64,000 bases of DNA from Ga0077560 sp046330435 (GTDB lineage: Bacteria > Actinomycetota > Thermoleophilia > Miltoncostaeales > Miltoncostaeaceae): positions 62,001-126,000 of the forward strand of contig JAXLST010000010.1 of assembly GCA_046330435.1 (NCBI GenBank). Reading direction: 5' to 3'. Shown here in pieces: positions 63,686 to 64,000 of the stretch. Under the pieces are notes generated by a model, which was not told the origin of the DNA, searched no databases, and saw only the letters and a program-made list of their open reading frames with translations. Positions within the stretch are counted from its first letter, which is position 1. Each line of letters starts with the position of its first letter. Made by a program: the position numbers and the translations under genes.

Positions 63686-63726
63686 GTGGGCCGTAGTCCC
63701 AGCGGTCGTGGGCCGTAGTCCCAGCG
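63686..63726. repeat. Two 19-base direct repeats
   Basis: GTGGGCCGTAGTCCCAGCG is present at 63686-63704 and again at 63708-63726, a period of 22 bases (two helical turns). It lies 68-108 bases upstream of the secreted-protein start on the minus strand. It could be a pair of regulator or recombinase binding sites. Confidence 0.7.
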
Positions 63727-64000
63727 AATTCCGTCGAAGCGTTGTGATGGACCATCCGCGTGTCGGGAGCGTTTGCCAGCGGAGGGTCTTTCCCGGGCCT
63801 GCCGCTGCCGGCACACCTTGGGTCGGATGATTGCCGCCTCAACCTGAGATGCCCGCAAGCAGCGCACAAGATGCACTCGAAAGTGCCGGGCCTCGGCAGC
63901 GGGCTCGCGTCAGACCGGGGAAAGCCCGTTGAGAGCGCGATCTGACCGCCCGCCGACCCGGTTGGTCACGCCGAGAGCGTGAGCTTTTCCAAGTCTTAGT
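63727..64000. other. Right edge of window, no supported gene
   Basis: Frames of up to 90 codons run on both strands, but none has a family match or clear start. The sequence remains of the less GC-extreme type seen since 60.17 kb, so the element continues past the window. Confidence 0.4.

Overview
The window is very GC-rich, densely coded bacterial DNA with many GTG starts and 4-base stop/start overlaps. Two SOS boxes of the TCGAAC-N4-GTTCGA type, dnaE2 and imuB without dinB-like catalysis, a SoxR regulator and a fused cysNC point to a member of the Actinomycetota. A secreted protein with a Pro/Thr/Val-rich linker and a C-terminal domain style I associate with Thermoleophilia (Solirubrobacterales and relatives) makes that class a reasonable guess, but no rRNA or marker gene is here to prove it.

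Bases 1-33 kb hold housekeeping and stress functions: a giant single-chain acyl-CoA carboxylase coupled to a serine hydrolase, SOS translesion genes dnaE2 and imuB (with a DUF6504-like partner) under near-identical LexA boxes, sulfate activation cysD-cysNC, a branched-chain amino acid exporter azlCD, topB-arfB, a phosphofructokinase with pyrophosphate-type residues, an orphan chemoreceptor, three c-di-GMP enzymes (one GGDEF and two GGDEF/HD-GYP hybrids), and a SoxR regulon module in which soxR faces a SoxR-type promoter driving an SDR and a QueA-like gene. From 33 to 42 kb come a molybdate transporter operon modABC plus a Mop-HTH regulator, LtrA, a P-loop ATPase with an apparent single-base frameshift, an SDR, a MarR-MFS efflux pair and a methyltransferase.

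The most unusual part is 42.3-50.4 kb. Seven minus-strand genes run with 2-base gaps or small overlaps: a zinc-less medium-chain dehydrogenase, a PTPS-fold protein with no cysteine, a GT4 glycosyltransferase, a methyltransferase, an MprF-like membrane domain, a RibD-type reductase and GTP cyclohydrolase II. They converge on a fused CDP-alcohol phosphotransferase/alkaline-phosphatase-superfamily membrane enzyme. Together this looks like a pathway from GTP through a ribosyl- or ribitylamino-pyrimidine to an unknown glycosylated, methylated, possibly lipid-linked product.

Bases 50.4-60.0 kb carry envelope and membrane genes of poorly known function. At 60,123-60,165 lies the isolated 3' half of a tRNA-Glu (CUC), broken exactly at the anticodon loop. 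To its right the codon use becomes less GC-extreme and the genes are a PIN/antitoxin pair and small secreted proteins. I read this as the left end of an integrated element that runs off the right edge of the window. Two independent frameshifts at short G/C runs (38.77 kb and 55.93 kb) may be assembly errors and should be checked before those genes are called broken.
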